Shown here in pieces: positions 9,674-19,261 of a stretch of DNA of 64,000 bases (position 1 is its first letter; each line of letters starts with the position of its first letter). The position numbers and the translations under genes are program-made. The stretch is from CBDFKQ01 sp965248855 (GTDB taxonomy: Bacteria > Bacteroidota > Bacteroidia > Cytophagales > 172606-1). The stretch lies in assembly GCA_965248855.1 (NCBI GenBank), contig CBDFKQ010000014.1, positions 62,001-126,000 of the forward strand, written 5' to 3'. Under the pieces are notes generated by a model. That model made no database searches. It was given only the letters and a program-made list of their open reading frames with translations, and was not told the DNA's origin.

Positions 9674-10432
9674 TTAAATTTCAATAAAAATTGGGCAATG
9701 GTCGGAAAAAGTAACTTCTTTTAAAATAACAGATCTCTTTAATAATTTTTCAAGGCTTTTGCTTACTAAATGATAATCAATTCGCCAACCTAAATTTTTC
9801 CCCCGAGAGCCGGCCCTATAGCTCCACCACGTATAATGATGCGGTTCTTTGTTAAAATGCCTAAAAGTATCCACAAAGCCCGAGTTTAAAAATTTACTTA
9901 TCCATTCCCTTTCTTCAGGTAAAAAACCCGAACTATTGGCATTTGATTTTGGATTATGAATATCAATGGCCTGATGGCAAATATTATAATCTCCGCAAAT
10001 TAACAAATTGGGAATAGTTTGTTTTAAATTTAGAATATACTCATAAAAAAATTCAAGCCACTCAATTTTAAAAGCCTGCCTTGCTTCGCCACTTGAACCC
10101 GACGGCATATAGACATTTAAAATAGAATAATCTTCAAAATCGATTCTCATTACTCTGCCTTCCCTGTCATACATTTCATTTCCACAGCCAATAACAATTT
10201 GCTTGAAAGGAACCCGGGTAAATATTGCCACTCCGCTATAACCTTTTTTTTCTGCCGGATGCCAAAAGGTTTCGTAATTTAATTCTTCAAAAATTTTTAA
10301 ATCCAATTGTTCAGGTAATACTTTTATTTCCTGAAGGCAAACAATATCGGCATTAGTTGCAGATAACCAAGGCATAAAACCCTTTGCAATTACAGACCGG
10401 ATGCCGTTAACATTGTAAGAAATTATTTTCAA
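9674..10432 (-). CDS. xth: Exodeoxyribonuclease III (AP endonuclease family)
   Basis: A 252-residue protein of usual ExoIII length. It begins MKIISYNVNGIRS with the catalytic Asn7, has CLQEIK with Glu35, the GDYNICH motif and the C-terminal SDHCPI with the catalytic Asp-His pair. It repairs abasic sites and removes 3' blocks in the cytoplasm. The start overlaps the stop of the upstream small gene by 4 nt, indicating translational coupling. Confidence 0.95.
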   Translation of the reverse strand: MKIISYNVNGIRSVIAKGFMPWLSATNADIVCLQEIKVLPEQLDLKIFEELNYETFWHPAEKKGYSGVAIFTRVPFKQIVIGCGNEMYDREGRVMRIDFEDYSILNVYMPSGSSGEARQAFKIEWLEFFYEYILNLKQTIPNLLICGDYNICHQAIDIHNPKSNANSSGFLPEEREWISKFLNSGFVDTFRHFNKEPHHYTWWSYRAGSRGKNLGWRIDYHLVSKSLEKLLKRSVILKEVTFSDHCPIFIEI

Positions 10433-10788
10433 CTTAATTTTTTTATAAATATTTCGTCATCGAAATATTGAATAATGTATTTTTTTAAAAAATTTTCCTG
10501 ACCCAATACATCGTTAAAAGGAATTGGCTTACCCAATGAATAATGTGGCCAACCCTCTTCATCCAATTTTTCAAATTTATAATAACCATCTGCCGATAAA
10601 ATTTTACATACAGCAACATGAATTAAATCTTGCTTTTGCTCTTTCGAAAAATTTTGCGGGCCTTTACCCAACTCCTGTACTCCAATTAAAAATAAAAGGT
10701 TATTAATATTTAATATTTTTTTTCCAATTAATTCTTTAACCTCCGATAGCAAGTTATTCCACCTTATTTCAATTTCTTCCGGTTCCAT
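10429..10788 (-). CDS. Conserved hypothetical protein, about 119 residues
   Basis: I choose the ATG at 10788 (MEPEEIEIRWNNLL) over an upstream ATG at 10818 because the family-like part starts there. The protein is acidic and mostly helical, with a conserved-looking stretch LIHVAVCKILSADGYYKF and EEGWPHYSLG. No signal peptide or membrane segment is seen. I do not recognise a function. The 4-nt stop/start overlap with xth suggests cotranscription, and a DNA-repair link would be guesswork. Confidence 0.65.
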   Translation of the reverse strand: MEPEEIEIRWNNLLSEVKELIGKKILNINNLLFLIGVQELGKGPQNFSKEQKQDLIHVAVCKILSADGYYKFEKLDEEGWPHYSLGKPIPFNDVLGQENFLKKYIIQYFDDEIFIKKLS

Positions 10789-11259
10789 TTTATTTTTTAT
10801 TACAAATATAATATTCATAGAAAAGATTTAAAAATTTAAATAATGCGGATCGTTTAAAAAAGAATATTGTTTCTGTAATTTAAATGCATGGAATCAAAAT
10901 ATAAAAATCTGCCTATTTGGATTTTCCGTTCAATTAAAATTTAGATTTATTTAACGAGTTAAAATTATTAATATACTGATATCGATAAATTCATAATAAA
11001 TTCAACTTTCTTTTTACATTTTTCTTTCTCTTTTCTCTTTTCTCTTTCTTCTTTATTACTTTTCTTCTTTTTGCCTAAGGATTGAGTGGAAATCCTTTTG
11101 TACGTAAATAAATGTTAAGAATTTCATACCTAATTGAAATCAGCTGTATGACTTTTAATGTATGTTTCTAATACTCAAATTAAATCATATCCAATCTTTT
11201 ATCATAAATTATTACCTTTGCATTTTATCAAGAACATCAAATAAAATTTATCTAATTAA
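10789..11259. other. Intergenic region with polypyrimidine tract and a -7 promoter element
   Basis: No gene is seen. A C/T-rich tract on the plus strand runs from about 11004 to 11074. Its 22-nt part at 11030-11051 recurs in reverse orientation at 21772-21793, upstream of pheT. TACCTTTG at 11213-11220 fits the Bacteroidota -7 element TAnnTTTG and probably serves the ABC-F gene; no good -33 element is seen. Confidence 0.5.
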
Positions 11260-12873
11260 ATGTTAACAGTATCCAATATTTCTTTACGTTTCGGCAAACG
11301 CGTTTTATTTGAAGAGGTAAATCTTAAATTTATACCGGGCAATTGTTATGGAGTAATCGGTGCAAATGGTGCAGGGAAATCAACATTGTTAAAAATAATA
11401 TCCGGTGATATTGATCCAACCACGGGTTCAATAAGTATTTCTCCGGGCGAGAGGATGTCAGTTTTAAAACAAAATCACTTTGAGTTTGATGAGTTTCCGG
11501 TATTACAAACAGTAATGATGGGAAATAAAAAATTGTGGGATGTAATGCAGGAAAAAGATGCCATTTATGCCAAACCGGATTTTTCGGATGCAGATGGAGA
11601 AAAAGCAGCGGATTTAGAATCCGTTTTTGCTGAAATGAATGGATGGGAAGCAGAAAGTGATGCAGGAAATGTATTAAGCGGCCTGGGAATTAAGCCGGTG
11701 TTGCACGAAAAATTAATGAATGAGCTTTCGGGAAATGAAAAAGTGCGTGTTTTATTGGCACAGGCTATTTTTGGTAATCCCGATATTTTATTATTGGATG
11801 AGCCAACCAACGATCTTGATGTTGAAACCATTATGTGGTTGGAAGATTTTTTGGCGGAATTTAAAAACACTGTTATTGTAGTATCCCATGACAGGCATTT
11901 TTTAGATACCGTTTGTACGCATGTAGTTGATATAGATTTTAATAAGGTTAGATTATATACGGGTAATTACAGTTTTTGGTACGAATCAAGCCAATTAGTG
12001 AGCAAGCAAAAGGCAGATCAAAATAAAAAAGTTGAAGACAAAAGAAAGGAACTTCAGGAATTTGTACAAAGGTTTAGTGCCAACATGTCTAAATCTCGAC
12101 AAGCAACAAGCCGTAAAAAATTACTCGATAAATTGGTTGTGGATGAAATCCAACCATCTACACGAAAATATCCGGCAATCATGTTCAAACAGGATCGTGA
12201 AGCCGGTGACCAGGTTTTAACTATAGAAAATTTAAACAAATCGCATGATGGGCAGGTACTTTTCTCTAATATAAATTTTAGATTAAGCAAGGGAGATAAA
12301 GTGGCGATCCTATCAAAAGACAGTTTTGCCGTAAGTACATTTTTTAAAATTTTGATGGGAGAGGAAAAAGCCGATAAAGGTGAAATTAATTGGGGGATTA
12401 CTATTAACAAGGCCTATTTACCAAACGATAATGCAGAATATTTTGAAGTTGATGCCAATTTAATTGATTGGTTGCGTCAATATTCGGTAGAAAAAGATGA
12501 AACATTTATTCGAGGCTTTTTAGGCAGAATGTTATTTAGCGGTGAAGAAACTTTTAAAAAGTGTAACGTCCTTTCAGGAGGTGAAAAAGTGCGTTGCATG
12601 GTTTCGAAAATGATGCTTCAAGGTCCAAATTTTTTAATTCTGGATGAACCTACCAACCATCTTGACCTTGAATCAATTACTGCTTTTAATAATGGTTTAA
12701 AAGATTACAAAGGCAGCTTAATGATGGCATCTCACGATCATGAATTTATGCAAACTGTAGCCAACAGGATTTTAGAAATTACACCAAAAGGATTAATCGA
12801 TAAATATTTAACATATGATGAATACATTGTAAGCCCGGAAATAAAAGAACTAAGGGAAAAAATGTATAAGTAA
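11260..12873 (+). CDS. ABC-F family ATPase, YbiT-like, with degenerate second Walker A
   Basis: A 537-residue protein with two ABC domains and no membrane segment, closely following the YbiT/ABC-F layout. NBD1 has an intact Walker A (GANGAGKST, about 34-42), an LSGNEK signature and Walker B ILLLDEPTNDLD. The interdomain linker carries SANMSKSRQATSRKKLL, as in YbiT. NBD2 has a good signature (LSGGEKVR) and Walker B (LDEPTNHLD), but its P-loop position reads LSKDSFAVST (about 350-360) with no Gly-Lys-Ser/Thr. ABC-F proteins act on ribosomes. The missing P-loop suggests only one canonical ATP site. Confidence 0.93.
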   Translation: MLTVSNISLRFGKRVLFEEVNLKFIPGNCYGVIGANGAGKSTLLKIISGDIDPTTGSISISPGERMSVLKQNHFEFDEFPVLQTVMMGNKKLWDVMQEKDAIYAKPDFSDADGEKAADLESVFAEMNGWEAESDAGNVLSGLGIKPVLHEKLMNELSGNEKVRVLLAQAIFGNPDILLLDEPTNDLDVETIMWLEDFLAEFKNTVIVVSHDRHFLDTVCTHVVDIDFNKVRLYTGNYSFWYESSQLVSKQKADQNKKVEDKRKELQEFVQRFSANMSKSRQATSRKKLLDKLVVDEIQPSTRKYPAIMFKQDREAGDQVLTIENLNKSHDGQVLFSNINFRLSKGDKVAILSKDSFAVSTFFKILMGEEKADKGEINWGITINKAYLPNDNAEYFEVDANLIDWLRQYSVEKDETFIRGFLGRMLFSGEETFKKCNVLSGGEKVRCMVSKMMLQGPNFLILDEPTNHLDLESITAFNNGLKDYKGSLMMASHDHEFMQTVANRILEITPKGLIDKYLTYDEYIVSPEIKELREKMYK

Positions 12874-12877
12874 AATC

Positions 12878-12917
12878 AAAATATTAAAAATGTAAAAAAA
12901 AACATTTTTAATATTTT
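12878..12917 (+). terminator. Hairpin terminator after the ABC-F gene
   Basis: A perfect 16-bp stem (12878-12893 with 12902-12917) with an 8-A loop starts 5 nt after the stop codon. It is AT-rich and T-rich on the 3' arm. Confidence 0.75.
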
Positions 12918-13149
12918 CAATAAAACGAATCCGATTAATTAATATTGGTTCAAAGTAAATATAGGGTAATCAAATTTTGGTTTACCCTATATAAAAAAAT
13001 CACATATCAACCGGGCCGGTTGCCCACTCTTCTTATCTTTGAATATCTTTTTATAGTTTTTAGAACACCGGGAGAATTTTTGTATTTTTAAATACAAAAC
13101 TATTCATCTACTCCAAAAATCACAGGTATGATCTTTTTATATTATTCTC

Positions 13150-13179
13150 TTTGATGCTATCTTATTTTTAATATATTTG
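13150..13179 (+). promoter_or_regulatory. Bacteroidota-type promoter
   Basis: TTTG at 13150-13153 and TATATTTG at 13172-13179 are separated by 18 nt, matching the TTTG-N(18-20)-TAnnTTTG consensus of the Bacteroidota primary sigma factor. The start codon is at 13215, leaving a short leader. Confidence 0.65.
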
Positions 13180-13214
13180 TAAAAACCTTTATTTCAACCA
13201 ATAACATAAATTTT

Positions 13215-13655
13215 ATGAATGATTTAGCATTTGATTTAAGATTTAATTTAGAGAACGAAGCAGGCGAAACCTTTGTAACCTGCGAACTTAATAATACCAA
13301 TGCCAGAGAATATATCTATCTTCAGGCAAATGACCAACTTACTTTGGTTGAATTTCAAGAATCACTTTCAAAATATCTTGAATTATTAAATATTACTCAG
13401 TGCCAACACTTAATATTAGATACGAGGAATTTCGTCGGTGAGTGGGGAGGATTAAATGAACGAATTGAAAATGAACTTAGTAATGCAAAAAAGAACGGAC
13501 TTAAGTATTTTGCACATATAGTACCAAAGGATATAGCAAGAAGTAACTTGTCGTATGAAACAAAAGACATTATGCTGAGAAACAATATTTCTTACGAAAC
13601 ATTTACAGGTGCTGCAAACGCTGTAGGTTGGATGCAGGTTTGTGAATTAATATAA
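13215..13655 (+). CDS. Hypothetical protein, possibly SpoIIAA/STAS-like fold
   Basis: A 146-residue soluble protein with no signal peptide. The pattern HLILDTRNFVGEWGGLNERIENEL followed by FAHIVPKDIARSN and a C-terminal helix resembles the short SpoIIAA/SEC14-like proteins, but this is a weak visual judgement. It is monocistronic with its own promoter and is convergent with ccmB, whose stop lies 44 nt away. Confidence 0.6.
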   Translation: MNDLAFDLRFNLENEAGETFVTCELNNTNAREYIYLQANDQLTLVEFQESLSKYLELLNITQCQHLILDTRNFVGEWGGLNERIENELSNAKKNGLKYFAHIVPKDIARSNLSYETKDIMLRNNISYETFTGAANAVGWMQVCELI

Positions 13656-13699
13656 TCAACCCCTCCATATTTTTTTATCTTTTATTATTCTCTATCGTT

Positions 13700-14368
13700 T
13701 TAGCTTCTCCACAAAAATGGGAACAGTAAATACGATAGAGCTATAACTATTGCATTCAAGGCGATAAGTGTAGTCAATTCATCAAAAATTAAACTTCTAT
13801 CAAGGCCATCAATGGCATGCATGGATATTTTAATAAGCATTAACAGCATAGGGAGCATAATTGGGAAACTAAGTATAGACATGAGCACCGTATTATTGCC
13901 AACCTTTGATACAATGCCCGATACCATAGTTAAGGTTGATGAAAAACCTATTGAACCTATTGCTAGATTGATTAAAAACAATGTTTTATCTGCTACCGGG
14001 TTTTGATTTATAATGCTAAAAAAGAAATATCCTATAAAGGTTAAAAACATCATTAAAAATGAATTATAAATTATTTTTGACAGTATAATTCCCTCCGGGC
14101 TTGCTAAGGTATAATAATATAGAAATCTCCCTCCTCTCTCTTGGGCAAAACTTTTTGTTACAGCACTTACCGCAGTAAATAACATTATTATCCAAAATAA
14201 GGCATTCCATGTTGCAGGGTTTATTTGTTTTTGTTTTAGGCCAAAACTTAAGTAACAAATAAAAACAGTACTGATGATGTATAACAAGATGCCATTCAGT
14301 GCAAATTTTTGACGCCATTCCAACAAAATTTCTTTTTTAAATAAACTTCTTACTTCTTTAAAAATCAT
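13700..14368 (-). CDS. ccmB: Heme exporter permease CcmB
   Basis: A 222-residue protein with six hydrophobic segments and the CcmB hallmarks: N-terminal LFKKEILLEWRQK, then AVTKSFAQERGGRFLYYY in the first cytoplasmic loop. It is the membrane component of the CcmABCD system that moves heme for cytochrome c maturation. ccmA and ccmC are not in the neighbourhood on the left, and the right neighbour is a divergent cold-shock gene, so it stands alone here. Confidence 0.9.
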   Translation of the reverse strand: MIFKEVRSLFKKEILLEWRQKFALNGILLYIISTVFICYLSFGLKQKQINPATWNALFWIIMLFTAVSAVTKSFAQERGGRFLYYYTLASPEGIILSKIIYNSFLMMFLTFIGYFFFSIINQNPVADKTLFLINLAIGSIGFSSTLTMVSGIVSKVGNNTVLMSILSFPIMLPMLLMLIKISMHAIDGLDRSLIFDELTTLIALNAIVIALSYLLFPFLWRS

Positions 14369-14482
14369 AGAAATAAATTAATATATGTCGGATATCTAAA
14401 ATTTGATTTTAATTATTTAAATTTGAAATGACTGAACTAAAATAATGAATATAAAATATTGTATTAATTATTTTTTCATAAA

Positions 14483-14512
14483 TTGTTCGACTAAATTATT
14501 TTTTTATATTTG
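14483..14512 (+). promoter_or_regulatory. Promoter of the cold-shock gene
   Basis: TTG at 14483-14485 and TATATTTG at 14505-14512 are spaced by 19 nt, a good fit to the Bacteroidota promoter. The leader to the ATG at 14545 is only about 25-30 nt. Confidence 0.65.
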
Positions 14513-14544
14513 AACATTCAACATTCATTTTTTATTCATTTTTT

Positions 14545-14754
14545 ATGCAAACTGGCACAATAAAATTTTTTAATGAGAGTAAAGGTTTTGGATTTATCGT
14601 CGACGATGGAACACAACAAGAAATTTTTGTTCATGTTACCGGCTTGGTCGACAAGGTTAGGGAAAATGACAAGGTTGTGTATGATACCATTGAAGGGCGA
14701 AAAGGGAAAAATGCAATAGGTGTAAAAAGAGCAGATAAGGGTGCTGCCTATTGA
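14545..14754 (+). CDS. Cold-shock domain protein, CspA family
   Basis: A 69-residue single cold-shock domain. RNP1 reads KGFGFI (15-20) and RNP2 reads IFVHVT (28-33). It starts MQTGTIKFFNE like most CspA homologues, and the tail ends in GVKRADKGAAY. It binds single-stranded RNA/DNA as a chaperone in the cytoplasm. It has its own promoter and terminator. Confidence 0.95.
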   Translation: MQTGTIKFFNESKGFGFIVDDGTQQEIFVHVTGLVDKVRENDKVVYDTIEGRKGKNAIGVKRADKGAAY

Positions 14755-14770
14755 TTTTAAAAAAATAAAT

Positions 14771-14800
14771 CCCTGACTTTATTGAGCCAGGGTTTTTATT
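14771..14800 (+). terminator. Terminator between the cold-shock and aminotransferase genes
   Basis: CCCTG at 14771-14775 pairs with CAGGG at 14788-14792, and flanking A/T arms extend the stem with one mismatch. A T-rich run follows. It lies between convergent genes and may work in both directions. Confidence 0.7.
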
Positions 14801-14827
14801 TCGTCTCTTCCTTTTTTATCCTGTTGT

Positions 14828-16060
14828 TTAAAACTCCAATATAGTTTTTTCAATTATATCACAGCATTCGTGCAATTGATCTTCTGTAATAACTAACGGT
14901 GGTGCAAAACGAATTTTATCACCATGAGTCGGTTTTGCAAGCAAGCCCTTATCTTTTAATAATAAGCATAAATCCCAAGCCGTTTTTCCATTTTTTTCTT
15001 CGATATCAATCGCATTTAATAAACCTTTACCCCTTATAGCTTTAATTACAGTTGTTTTATTTTTTAAAACATGTAATCTTTCACGAAAAATCTCTCCTAA
15101 TTTATGTGCATTGTCAGATAAATTTTCTTCTTTAATAACTTCCAGAGCTGCAACTGATACCGCACATGCCAGAGGATTTCCTCCAAAAGTACTGCCGTGT
15201 TCGCCCGGCTTTAAAACCAGCATTATACTGTCATCTGCCAACACTGCCGACACCGGCAACACCCCTCCCGATAAGGCTTTGCCCAATACAACTATATGCG
15301 GCCTAACGTTTTCATGTTCACAACATAAATTTTTACCCGTTCTTCCAATACCTGTCTGCACTTCATCCGCAATAAAAAGAACGTTATATTTTTCACACAA
15401 TTCCGAAGCCTTTTTAAGATAACCTTTTGAAGGAATAAAAACACCTGCTTCACCTTGAATTGGCTCGACCCAAAAGGCGCAAACGTTAGGGTTTTGAATA
15501 TTTTTTTCTAAAAGTTCTATATCATCGTAGGGAATCACCTGATAACCCGGCATAAAAGGGCCAAAGTTTTTTGTTGCATCAGGGTCTGTCGAAGCAGAAA
15601 TAATACCTAATGTGCGGCCATGAAAATTTTGTGCGGCTGCAATTATTATTGCTTTATTACCGGGGATCCCTTTTACTTCATAACCCCATTTTCTTGCAAT
15701 TTTTAAAGCAGTTTCATTTGCCTCGGCACCCGAATTCATCAATAAAACTTTATCGTAACCGAAAAAATCAGATATATATTTTTCGCAATCACCAAGGCGG
15801 TTATTATAAAACGCACGGGAAGTGAGCGTAAGTTGTTGTGCCTGTTCAATAAGTGCCGCTATAATTTTAGGATGGCAATGGCCTTGGTTTACGGCAGAAT
15901 AAGCCGACAAAAAATCGAAATATTTTTTACCTTCTACGTCCCAAACAAATACCCCTTCACCTCTTGATAAAACTACGGGCAAAGGATGATAATTGTGTGC
16001 GCCGTACTTATCTTCAAGTTCAATAAATTTTTGTGTGAGGGAGTCGGTAATGGTTAACAT
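14828..16060 (-). CDS. rocD: Ornithine--oxo-acid aminotransferase
   Basis: The ATG at 16060 gives MLTITDSLTQKFIELEDKYGAHNYHPLPVV, the standard RocD N-terminus; the in-frame ATG at 16087 adds nine atypical residues. The class III aminotransferase features are present: MNSGAEANETALK, the GEAGV segment, ADEVQTG, and the PLP lysine in LGKALSGG. It converts ornithine and 2-oxoglutarate to glutamate semialdehyde and glutamate. It is convergent with the cold-shock gene and divergent from the DUF5522 gene. Confidence 0.94.
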   Translation of the reverse strand: MLTITDSLTQKFIELEDKYGAHNYHPLPVVLSRGEGVFVWDVEGKKYFDFLSAYSAVNQGHCHPKIIAALIEQAQQLTLTSRAFYNNRLGDCEKYISDFFGYDKVLLMNSGAEANETALKIARKWGYEVKGIPGNKAIIIAAAQNFHGRTLGIISASTDPDATKNFGPFMPGYQVIPYDDIELLEKNIQNPNVCAFWVEPIQGEAGVFIPSKGYLKKASELCEKYNVLFIADEVQTGIGRTGKNLCCEHENVRPHIVVLGKALSGGVLPVSAVLADDSIMLVLKPGEHGSTFGGNPLACAVSVAALEVIKEENLSDNAHKLGEIFRERLHVLKNKTTVIKAIRGKGLLNAIDIEEKNGKTAWDLCLLLKDKGLLAKPTHGDKIRFAPPLVITEDQLHECCDIIEKTILEF

Positions 16061-16196
16061 AAATATAATTTTATAAAAAAAATCCATCTGAATTTTATTC
16101 AGATATTTTTGTATAAATATCGATTTATTGATGGAGTTTGTAAACTTAAATATTAAAAATGAGTTTTACTATCTCAAGCCATTAAATATAAACAAT

Positions 16197-16370
16197 ATGG
16201 AAGAGCAACCGGATAAAAAACCTCAAAAAGAAGAAAATGATAATGAAGATTATTATTTTAAAAATGGATTAATGGTTTTTACAAAAGTGTTTCATTTAAA
16301 AAGGGGATATTGCTGTAAAAACGGGTGCCTTAATTGCCCCTGGGGCTATAAAAAAGTTGGAACCGGTTAA
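16197..16370 (+). CDS. DUF5522 small cysteine-rich protein
   Basis: A 57-residue protein from the ATG at 16197 (MEEQPDKKP); an in-frame ATG at 16128 would add 23 unlikely residues. The core YYFKNGLMVFTKVFHLKRGYCC followed by NGCLNCPWGY matches DUF5522. Four cysteines in the CC-x4-C-x2-CP arrangement suggest metal binding. Function unknown. Confidence 0.75.
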   Translation: MEEQPDKKPQKEENDNEDYYFKNGLMVFTKVFHLKRGYCCKNGCLNCPWGYKKVGTG

Positions 16371-16465
16371 CAAATCTACTTCGGCAGGTAAACCCACATT
16401 ATGTTTTGAAGAATATTAATTTGTATTTTTGAGTAAATTAATAAAGCCACCTTCTATTCAAACCC

Positions 16466-17035
16466 ATGTCTTATTGCAGCGCAATCGAATCAATGCCCGC
16501 AGATAAAAAAGCAATTCACAAAGCTTATCACGACAATCATTATGGCTTTCCATTGCACAATGATAATGAATTGTTTTGCAGGTTGGTAATGGAAATTAAC
16601 CAGGCCGGCCTCAGTTGGGAAACTATTTTAAAAAAAGAAATTACTTTTAGAAATGCTTACAATAATTTTGATATTAAAACTGTAGCAACTTATTCAGATA
16701 TTGAAAGGGAAAGGTTAATGAACGACCCGGGCATTATCCGAAACAAATTAAAAATAAATGCAGCTATCCAAAATGCAAAAACCATTTTAAAATTGCAAAA
16801 AGAATACGGTTCATTTGAAAAGTGGCTTGAACAACAACATCCCAAAACTAAAACGGAATGGATAAAAGTATTTAAAAATACATTTATTTTTACCGGTGGT
16901 GAAATTGTAAATGAGTTCCTTACAAGCATTGGATATCTACCGGGTGCGCATGAAGAAAATTGCACTGTTTTTAAAGAAATACTTAAGCACAAACCGCTGT
17001 GGATGAATGAAGTGAATGACAGTACAGTTGGTTAA
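16466..17035 (+). CDS. tag: DNA-3-methyladenine glycosylase I
   Basis: A 189-residue protein of the Tag family. The zinc-site ligands are visible: Cys4 and the His of AYHDNHYG near the N-terminus, plus the His and Cys of GAHEENC near the C-terminus. The QAGLSWETILKK helix, preceded by a Glu, and PGIIRNKLKI are family landmarks. It excises 3-methyladenine from DNA. It stands alone, with a weak TATTTTTG element at 16424-16431. Confidence 0.93.
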   Translation: MSYCSAIESMPADKKAIHKAYHDNHYGFPLHNDNELFCRLVMEINQAGLSWETILKKEITFRNAYNNFDIKTVATYSDIERERLMNDPGIIRNKLKINAAIQNAKTILKLQKEYGSFEKWLEQQHPKTKTEWIKVFKNTFIFTGGEIVNEFLTSIGYLPGAHEENCTVFKEILKHKPLWMNEVNDSTVG

Positions 17036-17716
17036 AAGTATAATTTTATACACAAAAAATAAAATAATTGTTTGGAGCTTGCCTGCGGCCCGGCTTTACA
17101 TTCCAATCCCTAAGAAAAAAAAATAAGCATACCTTTTTCTATTTTTTTATTACCTAACAGGGTTTTAGTGTCATAATAATAACAAAAAGTTTAGGGAAGA
17201 AACCATAGTTTCACAAAATAACAAAATCGAGGATAAAAATTTATCAGCCGTTCTACAAACGGTAAAAAAAAATGTTTTCTTCACTCGCAAGCAAAAGGAA
17301 ATATAAGCGAAAAGTTAACCGCATTTTTACCTTAGCAAATTTGAGGGATATTTTAAATAAACGTATTCCTGAAAAACAATTATCAAAGGGCATTAATAGC
17401 TTTTGACTATATAATAAGCAAAACAACTGAAAATCATTAGAAAGGGCAGATCATTGTAAGAAAACACAAGCCGAAAAAAAGATTTTATATAAATTATAAA
17501 AATTATAGCTTAACTAAACGACATTGATACCGATAAACTCATATTATTAAAAATTTAATTTTTTGGATAAGAATAAAATTGGAAATACATTTTGTAAGTA
17601 ATAAACAAAAAGATTCGAACATGAATTTATAGAAAAGACAAGCCCCAACACGATTTTAATATACTTTAAATTTTAGCTTTATATTTACTGCCTTATGTAA
17701 TTTGTATCATCTAAAA
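17036..17716. other. Intergenic region, no gene seen
   Basis: About 680 nt between tag and a membrane-anchored hypothetical gene. All frames are broken by stops and I recognise no RNA, repeat or terminator. It may be decayed sequence. Confidence 0.5.
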
Positions 17717-18250
17717 ATGAAAAGAAAAATATTTATTGCTTTATTAATAGTGATAGGTTTAGTGCTTATAGTTTACACTTGGTTAGGCGGCTTTCAAAAA
17801 GCAGTAATTGAAAAAACAACACTCAGCGCTTGTACATTAATGGGTAAAGATTATATTGGAAATGCAAAAAGCGAAAAATTAGGTGAGATTTTTGTAGAAA
17901 TCCAAAACTTAAAAAACGAAGGAAAAATATCCGGTACTCTCGCTGTTATTTATTTTAGCATTAAAGGAGCAAAGGAAGATAGTGTTCATGCATTTGTAGG
18001 AATCATAGTGAAAGATTCCTCAACGCAATCATTGCCAAAAGAATTTACATATAAAACGTTACCTTCTCAACAAGGTTTGCAGGCAAGGCTTAATATAAAC
18101 TCTTTAGTTTTAACTGCAGAAAAAATCGAAAATACCCACTTAGCCATTAACGAATTTGCTAAAAAAGAAAAAATTAAACTTCAACCCATAGCACTCGAAA
18201 AATATTTGAGTGACAGCGAATTTTTAATGGAAATACCCGAAGTTAAATAA
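17717..18250 (+). CDS. Membrane-anchored protein with GyrI-like/SOUL-like ligand domain
   Basis: A 177-residue protein from the ATG at 17717 (MKRKIFIALLIV). One hydrophobic N-terminal segment (about 4-22) anchors it, followed by a domain whose KLGEIFVEIQNLKN and AVIYFSIKG patterns resemble GyrI-like small-molecule-binding domains. No enzyme motif is seen. It ends 8 nt before the glycosyltransferase gene, so the two are probably cotranscribed. Confidence 0.65.
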   Translation: MKRKIFIALLIVIGLVLIVYTWLGGFQKAVIEKTTLSACTLMGKDYIGNAKSEKLGEIFVEIQNLKNEGKISGTLAVIYFSIKGAKEDSVHAFVGIIVKDSSTQSLPKEFTYKTLPSQQGLQARLNINSLVLTAEKIENTHLAINEFAKKEKIKLQPIALEKYLSDSEFLMEIPEVK

Positions 18251-18258
18251 GCCAATTG

Positions 18259-19248
18259 ATGAAATTTTTAATTATTCAAACTGCTTTTATTGGTGATGCA
18301 ATTTTAGCAACTTCTTTAATTGAGAAATTGAATGATTATTTCCCACATGCACAAATAGATTTTATGATACGGAAGGGTAATGAAAGCCTTTTTAAAAATC
18401 ATCCAAAAATCAAAAAACTATATATTTTTGATAAAAGCTCAAATAAATATGTAAATCTTTGGAAAATAATTAAATCAGTAAGAGCGGAGAAATATAACTT
18501 CACTGTTAATCTTCAACGCTTTGCCACCACCGGGATTATTACTGCATTATCCGGAAGTAAAAAAACGATTGGTTTCGATAAAAATCCATTTTCATTTTTG
18601 TTTACACAAAAAGTAAAGCATTCATTTACAGAAGGGAAACATGAGATAGAACGAAATCAGGAATTGATAGCTTCTTTTACAGATTCTAAACCAAGTTTAC
18701 CCAAGCTTTATCCCTCAGATGAAAATTATAATGAGGTGAGTATTTATAAAAGTCAAAAATATATTTGCATTGCTCCTGCTTCTGTTTGGTTTACAAAACA
18801 ATATCCTGTTGAAAAGTGGGTTGAGTTTATAAGTGAATTACCCGATAGTTTTCAAATTTATTTATTGGGTGGGAAAGATGATATCACTTTATGTGAAAAC
18901 ATAAAAAGTGATTCGGGCAATAATAACATAAAAATATTAGCAGGAAATCTGTCCTTATTGTCATCAGCAGCTTTAATGCGCGATGCAGTAATGAATTACG
19001 TTAATGATTCATCTCCAATGCATTTGGCAAGCTCTGTAAATGCACCAACTTGCGCTGTTTATTGTTCAACAATTCCCGGTTTTGGTTTTGGGCCTTTGGC
19101 AGAAAAATCTTTTACAGTTGAAATTAAAAACGATTTATACTGCCGACCTTGTGGCATACATGGATATAAAAAATGCCCTGAAGGGCATTTTAATTGTGCA
19201 AAATTAATTCAAGTGGATCAATTAAATGTTTATAAATTTTTTTTGTAA
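18259..19248 (+). CDS. Glycosyltransferase family 9 (heptosyltransferase-like)
   Basis: A 329-residue protein from the ATG at 18259. The N-terminal FLIIQTAFIGDAILATSLIE matches the GT9 start, followed by IAPASVWFTKQYPVEKW and NDSSPMHLASSVNAP, the donor-binding motif. It should transfer a heptose or similar sugar in lipopolysaccharide core assembly at the inner membrane. It is convergent with pheT, 13 nt apart. Confidence 0.88.
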   Translation: MKFLIIQTAFIGDAILATSLIEKLNDYFPHAQIDFMIRKGNESLFKNHPKIKKLYIFDKSSNKYVNLWKIIKSVRAEKYNFTVNLQRFATTGIITALSGSKKTIGFDKNPFSFLFTQKVKHSFTEGKHEIERNQELIASFTDSKPSLPKLYPSDENYNEVSIYKSQKYICIAPASVWFTKQYPVEKWVEFISELPDSFQIYLLGGKDDITLCENIKSDSGNNNIKILAGNLSLLSSAALMRDAVMNYVNDSSPMHLASSVNAPTCAVYCSTIPGFGFGPLAEKSFTVEIKNDLYCRPCGIHGYKKCPEGHFNCAKLIQVDQLNVYKFFL

Positions 19249-19261
19249 AAAAAATTAAATC

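Noticed and set aside
15301..15307. GCCTAAC, the core motif of the attC-like repeats
   Set aside because: It lies inside rocD, has no partner end and no shared flanking sequence, so it is chance.
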